From Actinomadura harenae (GTDB lineage: Bacteria; Actinomycetota; Actinomycetes; Streptosporangiales; Streptosporangiaceae), in the NCBI RefSeq assembly GCF_003696215.1, contig NZ_RFFG01000024.1, positions 1-64,000 on the forward strand: a stretch of 64,000 nucleotides of DNA, written 5' to 3'. Position 1 is the stretch's first letter. Each line of letters begins with the position of its first letter. Positions 16,788-24,543 of the stretch are shown piece by piece. The notes under the pieces were generated by a model. The model saw only the letters and a program-made list of their open reading frames with translations. It ran no database searches and was not told where the DNA came from. The translations under genes were made by a program, and so were the position numbers.

Positions 16788-17569
16788 CGGACGCCCTCCC
16801 GCAGTCCGCCGTGGGCGGGCGGCGGCGCGTCCACGGGCGCCCTCCGCAGGTCGCCCGCGACCCTGCCGTCCACGAGCCGGACGACCCGCTTGGCGTGCGC
16901 GGCGACCTCCTCCTCGTGCGTGATCACGACGAGCGTCCGGCCGGCCCGGCTGAGCCGGTCGAAGATGGCGAGGACGTCAGCGGTGGACGCGCTGTCCAGG
17001 GCGCCGGTCGGCTCGTCCGCGAGGAGCAGGGTCGGCGCGGTGACCAGGGCGCGGGCCACCGCGACCCGCTGCTGCTGCCCGCCGGACAGCTCGTTCGGCT
17101 CGTGCCGGACGCGGTCGGCGAGGCCGACCTCGGTGAGCGCGGCGAGGGCGCGGCGGCGGCGCTCGTCCCGGCGCACCCCGCCGTAGGCGAGCGGCAGTTC
17201 GACGTTCGCCAGGGCGGACATGCGCGGGATGAGGTTGAACGACTGGAACACGAACCCGATCCGGCGGTTCCGCAGGATCGCCAGGCGTCGCTCGTCGAGG
17301 CCGCCGACGTCCAGGCCGTCGAGCCGGTACCGTCCGCCGGACGGGACGTCCAGGCAGCCGATGATGTTCATGAGCGTGGACTTGCCGGACCCGGACGCGC
17401 CCATCACCGCGACGTAGTCGCCGCGTTCGACGGTCAGGGTGACGCCGCGCAGGGCGTGCACGGCGGTGGTGGCATCCCCCGTGCCGTACACCTTCGTGAC
17501 GTCGCGAAGGTCCAGGACGGGCGCCGCCGGGCCGCCCGGCCCGGTGGTCAGCGCGCTGGTGGCGGTCAC
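16784..17569 (-). CDS. MacB-type ABC transporter ATP-binding protein
   Basis: A 261-residue ATPase of the LolD/MacB/FtsE class: Walker A GASGSGKST, Q-loop FQSFNLIPRMSAL, signature LSGGQQQRVAVARAL, Walker B LLLADEPTGALDS, H-loop VITHEEEVA. Residues 1-18 and 240-261 are extra Ala/Pro-rich tails. It overlaps both neighbours by four bases, consistent with tight co-translation. Confidence 0.95.
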
Positions 17570-18876
17570 CGGCGTCCTCCTCCGCCGCTGCCGCCGCCGA
17601 AGCCTCCGCCGCCGCCGGGGAAGCCGCCGGGCGCTCCCCCGCCCGGGAAGCCGCCCTGCCTGCCGCCCGTGCCGGACGCGGGGGCCGCCGACACGACGAC
17701 GACCTGGTCGCCCTCGCGGAGCCCGGACGTGATCACGGTGCCCTGGTTGCCGCGCAGGCCGGTCTTGACCGTCCGGGGGACCTGCCTGCCGTTCTCCATG
17801 ACGGTGACCGTGCTGACCCCGTTGACCGTCCGGACGGCCGCGCTCGGGACGTACAGCGCGTTGTCGGCGCTGCCGGTGGTGACCTCGACCGTGGAGGTCT
17901 GCCCGATGCGCACCCCGGACGGGACGTCGTCGAGGGCGGCCGTCACGGCGAACGTCACGACGTTGTTGCTGGTCGTGGGGGTGGTCGCGATCTGGGCGAT
18001 CGTCCCGGACGCGGTCTTGCCGGTCAGCGCGTCGAAGCCGACCGTCACGTCCTGGCCGACCTTCAGCTTGGCCGAGTCGGCCTCGGTGAAGTCGGCGACG
18101 ACCTCCAGCGACCTGGTGTCGATCAGGGTCACGAAACCCGAAGAGGACCCGGACGACCCGCCGGAGCCGCCGCTGCCCGACGACCCGCTCCCCCCGGAAC
18201 CCCCGGACCCGCCGGAGGAGCCGCCCGAGCCGCCCGAGCCTCCGCCGGACGTCCCTCCCGACGTCCCGCCGGACGAGGACGAGCCGCCGCTCACGGTGTC
18301 ACCGACGCTGCCGTTGACCTCGGTCACCGTCCCGCTGAAGGGGGCCTTGAGGACGGTGGCGGACAGGCGGTCCTCGGCGGCGCGGTAGCTCTGCTTGGCC
18401 TGGACCCAGGCCGAGTACGCCTTGGCGTACTGCGCGCTCGCGGTGTCCGTGGACGCCTTGCTGAGCGTGGTGGCCGCGGCGTTCAGGGTGAGCCGCGCGG
18501 CCTGGAGGGTCTCCAGCGCGTCGGTCTGGTCGAGCCGGGCGAGCTCGTCGCCCTTGGCGACCTTGTGCCCGGCCCGCGCGTACAGGTGCCGGACGGTGCC
18601 GGACGTGCCGAAGTCCAGCGACTTCTGCTGGGTGCTGGCCACCGAGCCGGACGCGGACACGGTCGCCTCGACGGTGCCGCGGGCGACCGTGGTCAGGCGT
18701 TCCCGCGTCTGCGAGGCTCCCGCGCCGTTGTCGGCGAGAGAGAAGTAGGCGATCCCGGCCCCGCCCGCCAGCAGCACCACGAGCGTGCCGTTGACCAGGA
18801 GGGTCCGGCGCTTGAGCGACAGATCCATGGGCGGCAAGGCTGGCGGTGCGATCTTGCCGGTCGATGATCCGAACAT
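17566..18876 (-). CDS. HlyD/MacA-type membrane fusion (adaptor) protein, glycine-rich
   Basis: A 436-residue adaptor: an N-terminal TM helix (LLVNGTLVVLLAGGAGIAYF), barrel-sandwich halves (GTVEATVSASGSVASTQQ and LKAPFSGTVTEVNGSVGD), a short helical hairpin between them, beta-barrel and a membrane-proximal domain. A long Ser/Gly insertion (about 60 residues) interrupts the lipoyl-like domain and the C-terminus is another Gly-rich run. In Gram-positives such MacA homologues act on the outer face with MacB. Start 18876 lacks a ribosome site; ATG 18828 (MDLSLKRR) is equally possible. First gene of the operon, divergent from an MFS gene across a double MarR-type operator. Confidence 0.88.
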   Translation of the reverse strand: MFGSSTGKIAPPALPPMDLSLKRRTLLVNGTLVVLLAGGAGIAYFSLADNGAGASQTRERLTTVARGTVEATVSASGSVASTQQKSLDFGTSGTVRHLYARAGHKVAKGDELARLDQTDALETLQAARLTLNAAATTLSKASTDTASAQYAKAYSAWVQAKQSYRAAEDRLSATVLKAPFSGTVTEVNGSVGDTVSGGSSSSGGTSGGTSGGGSGGSGGSSGGSGGSGGSGSSGSGGSGGSSGSSSGFVTLIDTRSLEVVADFTEADSAKLKVGQDVTVGFDALTGKTASGTIAQIATTPTTSNNVVTFAVTAALDDVPSGVRIGQTSTVEVTTGSADNALYVPSAAVRTVNGVSTVTVMENGRQVPRTVKTGLRGNQGTVITSGLREGDQVVVVSAAPASGTGGRQGGFPGGGAPGGFPGGGGGFGGGSGGGGRR

Positions 18877-18928
18877 GAGAATTCAATGAGGACGAGCGCG
18901 CTGACCAGCGAGGTCGCCTTCCGGGAAG

Positions 18929-18982
18929 AAATAGACAGCCCAAACTGTTCATTTGGAGGTGTACAGTCTGGGCTGTCTATTT
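18929..18982. promoter_or_regulatory. Paired MarR-type operators between MacA and MFS genes
   Basis: Twenty-base arms AAATAGACAGCCCAAACTGT (18929-18948) and its inverted copy (18963-18982) match at 19 positions. Each arm itself contains ACAG-N6-CTGT (18935-18948 and 18963-18976), 28 bp apart. The same two boxes with the same 28-bp step precede the MarR gene at 54992-55033. So the MarR at 54.5 kb probably controls both divergent transport genes here. Confidence 0.7.
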
Positions 18983-18996
18983 GGGGAAGGGGGCCC

Positions 18997-20496
18997 ATGG
19001 GCGCGCGCGCATCCGCCGCCGGGCGCGACGGCTTCGACCGCAGGCTGATCGCCCCGATGGTCCTGGGTTCGGTGCTGAACCCCGTCAACTCCTCGATGCT
19101 GGCCGTCGCGCTGATCCCGATCGGCCGCGCCTTCGACGCCTCGCCCGCCCAGACGGCGTGGCTGGTCACCGGCCTGTACCTGGCGACCGCGATCGGGCAG
19201 CCGGTGATCGGGCGGCTCGTCGACGCGTTCGGCGCGCGTCCGCTCTACCTCGCCGGGACGGCCCTGGTCGGCGTCGCCGGGGTCGTCGGCGCGCTCGCGC
19301 CCGGCCTCGGCGTCCTCGTCCTGTCACGGGTGCTGCTCGGCTTCGGCACGTCGGCGGCGTTCCCGGCGTCCATGGCTCTGCTGCGCGCCGAATCCGACCG
19401 GACGGGACTGACCAGCCCGGCCGGAGTCCTCGCGGCCCTGTCGGCGTCCGCGCAGGTCATCTCGGTCGTCGGGCCGACGCTCGGCGGACTGCTGATCGGC
19501 CTCGGCGGCTGGCAGCTGATCTTCACCATCAACGTCCCGCTGTCGGTCGCGTGCCTGGTGCTCGGCATGCTGTGGCTGCCGCGCCCGCCGCGCACCGCGG
19601 GCGGCGTCGGCCCGGCGCTCCGAAAGATCGACCTTCCGGGCATCGCGCTGTTCGCGGTGACGCTCACCGCGTTCATGTTCTTCCTCATGCGCCCGCGCGT
19701 CGGCAGCTGGTACCTGCTCGCCGTCGCGGCCGTGGTCGGGACGGTGTTCGCGGTGCGCGAGCTGCGTTCCGGCGATCCGTTCATCGACCTGCGCGTGCTG
19801 CGCGGGAACGGTCCGCTGCTGGCGACCTACCTCCGGCAGTTCCTCGCGTTCACGACGTCCTACGCCTTCCTGTACGGGTACACACAGTGGCTCGAGGAGG
19901 GACGCGGGCTGTCGTCGACGTCCGCCGGACTGCTCCTGCTCCCGCTGTCGCTCGCCGCGATCGGGGTCACCGCCCTCACCGGACGGAACCCCGAGGTGCA
20001 CCGCAAGCTGCTGGTCGGGTCGGTCGTGCAGGTGGCCGGGGTGTCGGCGCTGCTGTTCGTCCACGTGTCCAGCCCGGTCTGGGTGCTGATCGCGATCGGC
20101 GCCGTCATCGGCGTCCCGCAGGGGCTGACGGGCCTCGCCAACCAGAACGCCCTCTACGCGCAGGCCGACCCGGAGCGCATGGGATCGTCCGCCGGGCTGC
20201 TGCGCACGTTCATGTACCTCGGCGCGCTGGCCGCGTCGGCGGCGAACGCCGCGGTCTTCCCGCACGGCGCGACGACCACGGGCCTGCACCGCATGGCCTG
20301 GCTGCTGGTCGCGACCGCCGTGCTGTTCCTGGTCACCACGCTCGCCGACCGCTCCCTCCCGCACATCGGCCGCGCCGAGGGGAACGCCTCACCCGCGAAC
20401 AAGGCGTCCGCGGGCAAGACGTCCGGGGGTCGGGCGTCCGAGGAGGATCCGCCCGGCGGGGGCGACGTCACGGCCGGGGAACCGACCCGGCACTGA
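18997..20496 (+). CDS. MFS transporter (DHA2-like drug/H+ antiporter)
   Basis: A 499-residue MFS protein with about 12-14 hydrophobic segments. It opens RRLIAPMVLGSVLNPVNSSML, has the motif-A-like GRLVDAFGARPLY between TM2 and TM3, and the motif-C-like GPTLGGLLIGLGGW in TM5. Likely exports a toxic organic compound. ATG has GGAAGGGGG just upstream; it sits 14 bp after the double MarR-type operator, so it is probably derepressed by the ligand of the MarR at 54.5 kb. The hydrophilic C-terminus (NKASAGKTSGGRASEEDPPG) overlaps the TetR gene end by 29 bp. Confidence 0.92.
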   Translation: MGARASAAGRDGFDRRLIAPMVLGSVLNPVNSSMLAVALIPIGRAFDASPAQTAWLVTGLYLATAIGQPVIGRLVDAFGARPLYLAGTALVGVAGVVGALAPGLGVLVLSRVLLGFGTSAAFPASMALLRAESDRTGLTSPAGVLAALSASAQVISVVGPTLGGLLIGLGGWQLIFTINVPLSVACLVLGMLWLPRPPRTAGGVGPALRKIDLPGIALFAVTLTAFMFFLMRPRVGSWYLLAVAAVVGTVFAVRELRSGDPFIDLRVLRGNGPLLATYLRQFLAFTTSYAFLYGYTQWLEEGRGLSSTSAGLLLLPLSLAAIGVTALTGRNPEVHRKLLVGSVVQVAGVSALLFVHVSSPVWVLIAIGAVIGVPQGLTGLANQNALYAQADPERMGSSAGLLRTFMYLGALAASAANAAVFPHGATTTGLHRMAWLLVATAVLFLVTTLADRSLPHIGRAEGNASPANKASAGKTSGGRASEEDPPGGGDVTAGEPTRH

Positions 20497-21043
20497 GCCG
20501 GTGCAGGCCCGCGCGGACGCGCTCGGGCGACATGGCGCGGGCGTCCGTCAGGTAGTCGATCACGTCGGCGCGGAGCGCGGTGAACACGGCGTGCGCGAGG
20601 TAGTCGGCGTCGTCGCCGGGGTGGACCGCGGCGAGGCGGCGGGCCAGCTCGGCGACCCAGAACCGGCTGGCGTCGTTGGCGTAGTAGGCGTCCGGGCCGA
20701 GATGCTCCAGGGCGCGGATGAGGCCCCGGTTGGCCCAGACGAAGTCGAGCAGCGCGTCAAGGTACCGGTGCAGGGACGCGCCCGGCTCGCCGCCGGGGCC
20801 GAGCGGCGGCGGGCCGGACTCGACGGCCTCGCGCAGCGCCCGGACGCGCGGCTCCAGGACGGCCTGGACCAGGCCCGTCCGGTCGCCGAAGCGGCGGAAC
20901 ACGGTGCCCTTGCCGACCCCGGCGGCCGCGGCGACGTCGTTGAGCGACACCGAGCCGGCGTCCCGGTGGTCGAACAGCCCGGCCGCGGCCGCGAGGATCG
21001 CCTCCCGGTTGCGCGCGGCGTCCGCCCGTTCGGGTCTGCCCAC
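20468..21043 (-). CDS. TetR-family transcriptional regulator
   Basis: A 191-residue TetR repressor: N-terminal GRPERADAARNREAILAAAA, helix-turn-helix LNDVAAAAGVGKGTVFRRFG followed by DRTGLVQAVLEPRV, and an all-helical ligand domain with YLDALLDFVWANRGLI. Its upstream region carries two copies of a CCGGACC-N3-GGTCCGG operator, so it is probably autoregulated and represses the divergent flavoprotein gene. GTG 21043 follows a GGGGG run; GTG 21046 is the adjacent alternative. Its end overlaps the convergent MFS gene. Confidence 0.9.
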   Translation of the reverse strand: MGRPERADAARNREAILAAAAGLFDHRDAGSVSLNDVAAAAGVGKGTVFRRFGDRTGLVQAVLEPRVRALREAVESGPPPLGPGGEPGASLHRYLDALLDFVWANRGLIRALEHLGPDAYYANDASRFWVAELARRLAAVHPGDDADYLAHAVFTALRADVIDYLTDARAMSPERVRAGLHRLSAGSVPRP

Positions 21044-21061
21044 CACTCCCCCTTGCCTATC

Positions 21062-21112
21062 CGGACCGTGGGTCCGTATCGTACCGGGCCAGTATCCGGA
21101 CCGCCGGTCCGG
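21062..21112. promoter_or_regulatory. Two TetR operators, CGGACC-N3-GGTCCG
   Basis: Site 1 CGGACCGTGGGTCCG at 21062-21076; site 2 CCGGACCGCCGGTCCGG at 21096-21112, a perfect dyad. Centres are 35 bp apart and both are preceded by TAT, making a 20-bp repeat. They fill the whole gap between the TetR gene and the divergent flavoprotein gene. Confidence 0.75.
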
Positions 21113-21136
21113 TTCATCGTTCCCGGGAGACGTGTC

Positions 21137-21592
21137 ATGGAACAGCAGACGGATCCGCGAGCCGCGGCGGCTCAGGCGATCAGGGACCTCCGGGCCGCGC
21201 CGGTCCCGCCGTATGAGGAGGGGAAGCCGGCCGGGCGGGTCGTCGCCGTGCCCGGACGCCGCAGCGGCGAGCCCCGGCCGTTCGGCATCAACGTGACGAT
21301 GCTCGACGGGCGCCTGTACCTGTGCTCGGCGATCCGCGGGCGCGACTGGGTGCGCAACCTCGACGCCGCCGGAGCGTGCAGCGTCGAGCGCGACGCCCCG
21401 GACGGCACGGACGCCCGCTACACCGCCACCCTGGTCGAGGGGCTCGAGGCGGCGCGCGTGCTGGCCGCCTACCTGCCCCAGACCGGGTACGCCGACCCGG
21501 AACTGCCGTTCGCGCTGGACGCCACGGTCGAGGAGATCGTTCCGCACACGGCGTCCACGACGGTGTTCCGGCTGGACCCCGTCCCCGCCTGA
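21137..21592 (+). CDS. Split-barrel flavoprotein (PPOX / deazaflavin nitroreductase-like)
   Basis: A 151-residue protein with the split beta-barrel pattern: VVAVPGRRSGEPRPFGINV (the T/P-G-R-x-S-G-x-P signature), DGRLYLCSAIRGRDWVRNLDAAG and a final VPHTASTTVFRLDPV strand. This matches deazaflavin (F420)-dependent nitroreductase/PPOX relatives. Cofactor F420 is likely in an actinomycete but FMN cannot be excluded. GGGAG lies 7 bases before ATG. Divergent from TetR, whose two operators cover its promoter; probably a detoxification enzyme induced by the TetR ligand. Confidence 0.75.
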   Translation: MEQQTDPRAAAAQAIRDLRAAPVPPYEEGKPAGRVVAVPGRRSGEPRPFGINVTMLDGRLYLCSAIRGRDWVRNLDAAGACSVERDAPDGTDARYTATLVEGLEAARVLAAYLPQTGYADPELPFALDATVEEIVPHTASTTVFRLDPVPA

Positions 21593-21677
21593 CACCGGCG
21601 TCCCGGGCCGCACCCCCAAATCGTGATCTTCCTGCAGCACAATCGCCGGTGAGGCGAGCGAAGGGGCGGCGGGGACG

Positions 21678-22451
21678 ATGATCGAGGCCATCGGGCCGGT
21701 GCGGGCGCTGGTCGGCGAGGCACCCGTGTGGGACGGCGGGCGCCTGCTCTGGGTGGACGTCCCGGGCGGGCACGTCCACCGCACCGACCTCGCGAGCGGG
21801 GACACCGAGACGACCGCCCTCGGGCCGCCCGTGTCGTTCGTCTGGCCGACGCCCGGCGGAACGCTCGCCGCGCGCGGCCTCGACCTCCTGCTCGACGGCC
21901 GGACGGTCGCGACCGTCCCGGCGGGCCCCGGCGAGGACCGCTGCAACGACGGCGTCGTGGACGGCGAGGGCCGCGTCTGGATCGGGACGATGGGCTCCCC
22001 CGGCGCGGCCCGCCTCTACCGCCTCGATCCCTCCGGCGGCGGTCCCACGCCGGTCCTGGACGGCCTGACCGTCTCCAACGGCATCCGGTTCAGCCCGGAC
22101 GGCACGCGCCTCTACCTCGTCGACACCCCGACCGGACGCGTCGACGTCCTCGACGTCGACCCGTCCGGCGGACTCTCCGGACGCCGCGTCTTCGCCGAGA
22201 TCCCCGGCCCCGGAAAACCGGACGGGATCGCCGTGGACGACGACGGCCGGGTCTGGGTCGCGGTCTGGAACGGCGGCGCCGTCCTCGCCCACACCCCGGA
22301 CGGCGTCCTCTCCGAACGCGTCGACCTCCCCGTCGCGTACCCGACGAGCTGCGCGTTCGTCGGGAAGCGGCTGCTGGTGACCACCGCGTCGCGCCCGCTC
22401 GGCGACCAGGCCGGACCGCTCGACGGCGCGCTGCTGGAGGTCGTCCGGTGA
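21678..22451 (+). CDS. SMP-30/gluconolactonase/LRE family lactonase
   Basis: A 257-residue six-bladed beta-propeller of the SMP-30 family. Metal ligands are in the expected places: Glu in LVGEAPVWDGGRLLWVD, Asn in DRCNDGVVDGEGR, Asn in LTVSNGIRFSPDGT and Asp in GKPDGIAVDDDGR. It would hydrolyse a sugar lactone with a divalent metal. It overlaps the next gene, an aldolase for keto-deoxy sugar acids, by four bases (GTGA), which fits an oxidative sugar-acid pathway (aldose lactone, aldonate, 2-keto-3-deoxy acid, cleavage), though no dehydrogenase or dehydratase is nearby. Confidence 0.9.
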   Translation: MIEAIGPVRALVGEAPVWDGGRLLWVDVPGGHVHRTDLASGDTETTALGPPVSFVWPTPGGTLAARGLDLLLDGRTVATVPAGPGEDRCNDGVVDGEGRVWIGTMGSPGAARLYRLDPSGGGPTPVLDGLTVSNGIRFSPDGTRLYLVDTPTGRVDVLDVDPSGGLSGRRVFAEIPGPGKPDGIAVDDDGRVWVAVWNGGAVLAHTPDGVLSERVDLPVAYPTSCAFVGKRLLVTTASRPLGDQAGPLDGALLEVVR

Positions 22452-23116
22452 CCGACACCGGTGCCCTCCACCCCGTTCAGGACGGGAGCGGCGGCTCTAC
22501 CATGGGCGGTGGATCCGGCGTGGGCGGTATGGGCGGGGGTTCGGGCATGGGCGGACGGGTGATAGCGGTCCTGCGGGGATCGGACGGCCGGTTCCTGCTC
22601 CCCGCCTCGCGCGTGCTGATGGACGCCGGCCTCCGCCTGGAGGTCCAGCTGCCCACGCCCGGCGCGCTCGACGTGATCGAGGCCCTGGACGGCGCGGGCG
22701 CGGGCACCGTCATCACCCGCTCCGACGCCGCCGACGCGATCGCCGCCGGGGCGTCCTTCCTGGTCACGCCCGGTGTCATGACCGACGCCATCCGGTACGG
22801 CACCGACCACGGCGTCCCGGTCTACGCGGGCGCGCTCACACCGACCGAGGTCTGGGACGCGCATCGCGCCGGGGCGACCTTCGTCAAGGTCTTCCCGGCG
22901 GCCAGCGTCGGCCCCGGCTACATCTCGGCGCTGCGCCAGCCGTTCCCGGAGCCGAAGTACGTCGCGGTGGGCGGGATCAAGCTCGCGCAGGCCCCCGAGT
23001 ACCTGGCCGCCGGAGCCGTCGCCGTCGGCGCGGACGCGCCGCTGGTCGGGGACGTCCTCACCAGCGGCGACCTCGACGGCCTGCGCGACCGCGCGCTCGC
23101 CTGGGCCGTCCTCTGA
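22448..23116 (+). CDS. KDPG/KHG aldolase family (2-dehydro-3-deoxy-phosphogluconate aldolase)
   Basis: A 222-residue class I aldolase. Core motifs: VIAVLRGSDG, LRLEVQLPTPGALDVIEAL with the catalytic Glu, GAGTVITRSDAADAIAAGA, FLVTPGVM, and the Schiff-base Lys in TFVKVFPAASVGPGYI, then VAVGGIKLAQAPEYLAAGA. It would cleave a 2-keto-3-deoxy acid to pyruvate plus an aldehyde. The first 36 residues include a Met/Gly-rich stretch (MGGGSGVGGMGGGSGMGG) not found in the family; ATG 22501 or 22549 could be the true start. GTG 22448 couples it to the lactonase. Confidence 0.88.
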   Translation: MTDTGALHPVQDGSGGSTMGGGSGVGGMGGGSGMGGRVIAVLRGSDGRFLLPASRVLMDAGLRLEVQLPTPGALDVIEALDGAGAGTVITRSDAADAIAAGASFLVTPGVMTDAIRYGTDHGVPVYAGALTPTEVWDAHRAGATFVKVFPAASVGPGYISALRQPFPEPKYVAVGGIKLAQAPEYLAAGAVAVGADAPLVGDVLTSGDLDGLRDRALAWAVL

Positions 23117-23120
23117 CCCT

Positions 23121-23134
23121 GGGGAGCGCTTCCC
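23121..23134. promoter_or_regulatory. LacI-family-like operator GGGGAGCGCTTCCC
   Basis: A 14-bp dyad with one mismatch centred on AGCGCT, the classic LacI/GalR-family core (GGAAGCGCTTCC). It lies 5 bp after the aldolase stop and 86 bp before the MFS start. Its regulator is not in the window. Confidence 0.4.
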
Positions 23135-23178
23135 GGTTTCGGCAACGAGGATTGCCGTCCCCTGAGCCGCGAGATCAG

Positions 23179-23210
23179 CCTGGATCGCACGTCGGTCACC
23201 GCGATCCAGG
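23179..23210 (+). promoter_or_regulatory. Hairpin covering the ribosome site of an MFS gene
   Basis: CCTGGATCGC (23179-23188) and GCGATCCAGG (23201-23210) are perfect 10-bp arms around a 12-nt loop. The right arm ends in the AGG of the ribosome site (CCAGGAG, 9 bases before ATG 23220). In RNA the ribosome site would be partly buried, as in translationally controlled resistance genes; in DNA it could equally be a repressor dyad. Confidence 0.5.
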
Positions 23211-23219
23211 AGAACGCCC

Positions 23220-24467
23220 ATGCACTCCCCCAGTTCCGGCCCCGAGGCCGCCGCTTCCCGCGCCGGGGACCGTCCCCCGGCGCGGGCGGCCGCCCCGCGA
23301 GCCCTTCCGCCGCCCGTCTACCTGCTGGCGTTCAGCCTGTTCGGCATGGGCAGCGCGGAGTTCCTGGTCGCCGGGGTCCTGCCCGACATCGCGGCCGACC
23401 TGCGGATCTCCCTGCCGTCCGCCGGATGGCTCATCTCCACGTTCGCGATCGGCGTCGTCCTCGGCGGGCCGCCCCTCGCCGTCCTGACACTGCGGTGGCC
23501 CCGCCGGACGACGCTCGTGGCCACCCAGGTCCTCTTCGCCGCGGGCCTCGCGGCCGGGCTGCTGACCAGCAGTCACCCCCTGCTCCTCGTGACGCGGTTC
23601 GTGTGCGGGCTCGCCTACGCCGGGTACTTCGCGGTCGCGACGGTCACCGCGATCGGGCTCGTCCCGCCCGAGCGGACGGCCCGCGCGTCCGGCGTCGTCG
23701 TCAGCGGGCTCAGCCTCGCGATGGTCCTCGGCGGACCGGCCGGGGCGCTGCTCGGCCACTTCACCGGCTGGCGCGGAGGGTTCTGGGCCGTCGTCGCCCT
23801 CACCTGCGCGGGCGCCGTCCTGACCCTGGCCGCCGTTCCCGAGACCGGGACGGGCGGCGCGCCGAGCGTCCGCCGCGAACTGCGCACGATGCGGCGTCCG
23901 CGGCTGTGGCTCGTGTTCGCCGCCACGCTGCTGAGCACCGCCGCCTACATGATCACCTACAACTACCTGGCGGCCCTGCTGAGGGACGTCACCGGACTCG
24001 CGGACGTGTGGGTCCCGGCCGTCCTGACGCTGTTCGGGGTGGGCGCCTTCCTCGGGATCTCGTGGGGAGGGCGGATCTCCGACGGACGGCCGCACCGCGC
24101 CCTCCTCGCGGGAGCGTTCGGCATCGCGCTGGTCTCCGCCCTGCTCGCGTCGTTCGCCGAACACGCGGCCGTCGCCGTCCCGCTGGTGCTGCTCCTCGGC
24201 GTCGCCGGTTTCGTCCTGAACCCGGCCCTCTACGGACGCGTGTTCACCCTCGCGTCGCAGGCGCCGACGCTGGCCGGGGCCACGACCGTCTCCATGTTCC
24301 AGCTCGGCATCAGCCTCGTGCCGCCGCTCGCGGGCGCCGCCCTGAACGCGGGCGGCGGCCTCACCTCCCTCCCCTGGATCGGCGCGGCCCTCGCACTGCT
24401 CACCGTCCCCGTGGCGCTGCTCGACCGGCCGAAACACCGATCTTCCGGACAGAGCACCGCCGAGTGA
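23220..24467 (+). CDS. MFS transporter (AraJ/Cmx-like DHA1 exporter)
   Basis: A 415-residue, 12-TM MFS protein. TM1 is LAFSLFGMGSAEFLVAGVLPDIA, the signature of the AraJ/YdhP/Cml group, with RFVCGLAYAGYFAVATVTAIGLV (TM4) and GPAGALLGHFTGWRGGFW (TM5 motif C). Residues 1-30 are an Ala/Pro-rich cytoplasmic tail. Relatives export sugars, arabinose or chloramphenicol-like drugs. Translation may be controlled by the hairpin that covers its ribosome site. It lies close after the sugar-acid genes, but the gap has its own regulatory sites. Confidence 0.9.
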   Translation: MHSPSSGPEAAASRAGDRPPARAAAPRALPPPVYLLAFSLFGMGSAEFLVAGVLPDIAADLRISLPSAGWLISTFAIGVVLGGPPLAVLTLRWPRRTTLVATQVLFAAGLAAGLLTSSHPLLLVTRFVCGLAYAGYFAVATVTAIGLVPPERTARASGVVVSGLSLAMVLGGPAGALLGHFTGWRGGFWAVVALTCAGAVLTLAAVPETGTGGAPSVRRELRTMRRPRLWLVFAATLLSTAAYMITYNYLAALLRDVTGLADVWVPAVLTLFGVGAFLGISWGGRISDGRPHRALLAGAFGIALVSALLASFAEHAAVAVPLVLLLGVAGFVLNPALYGRVFTLASQAPTLAGATTVSMFQLGISLVPPLAGAALNAGGGLTSLPWIGAALALLTVPVALLDRPKHRSSGQSTAE

Positions 24468-24543
24468 CTACGCTCGAACGCCCGTTCTAAGCCGGTGTCC
24501 TGCCCCGGGAACCGTCCCCCACCAGCGGAAGCGAGCACCCCCG

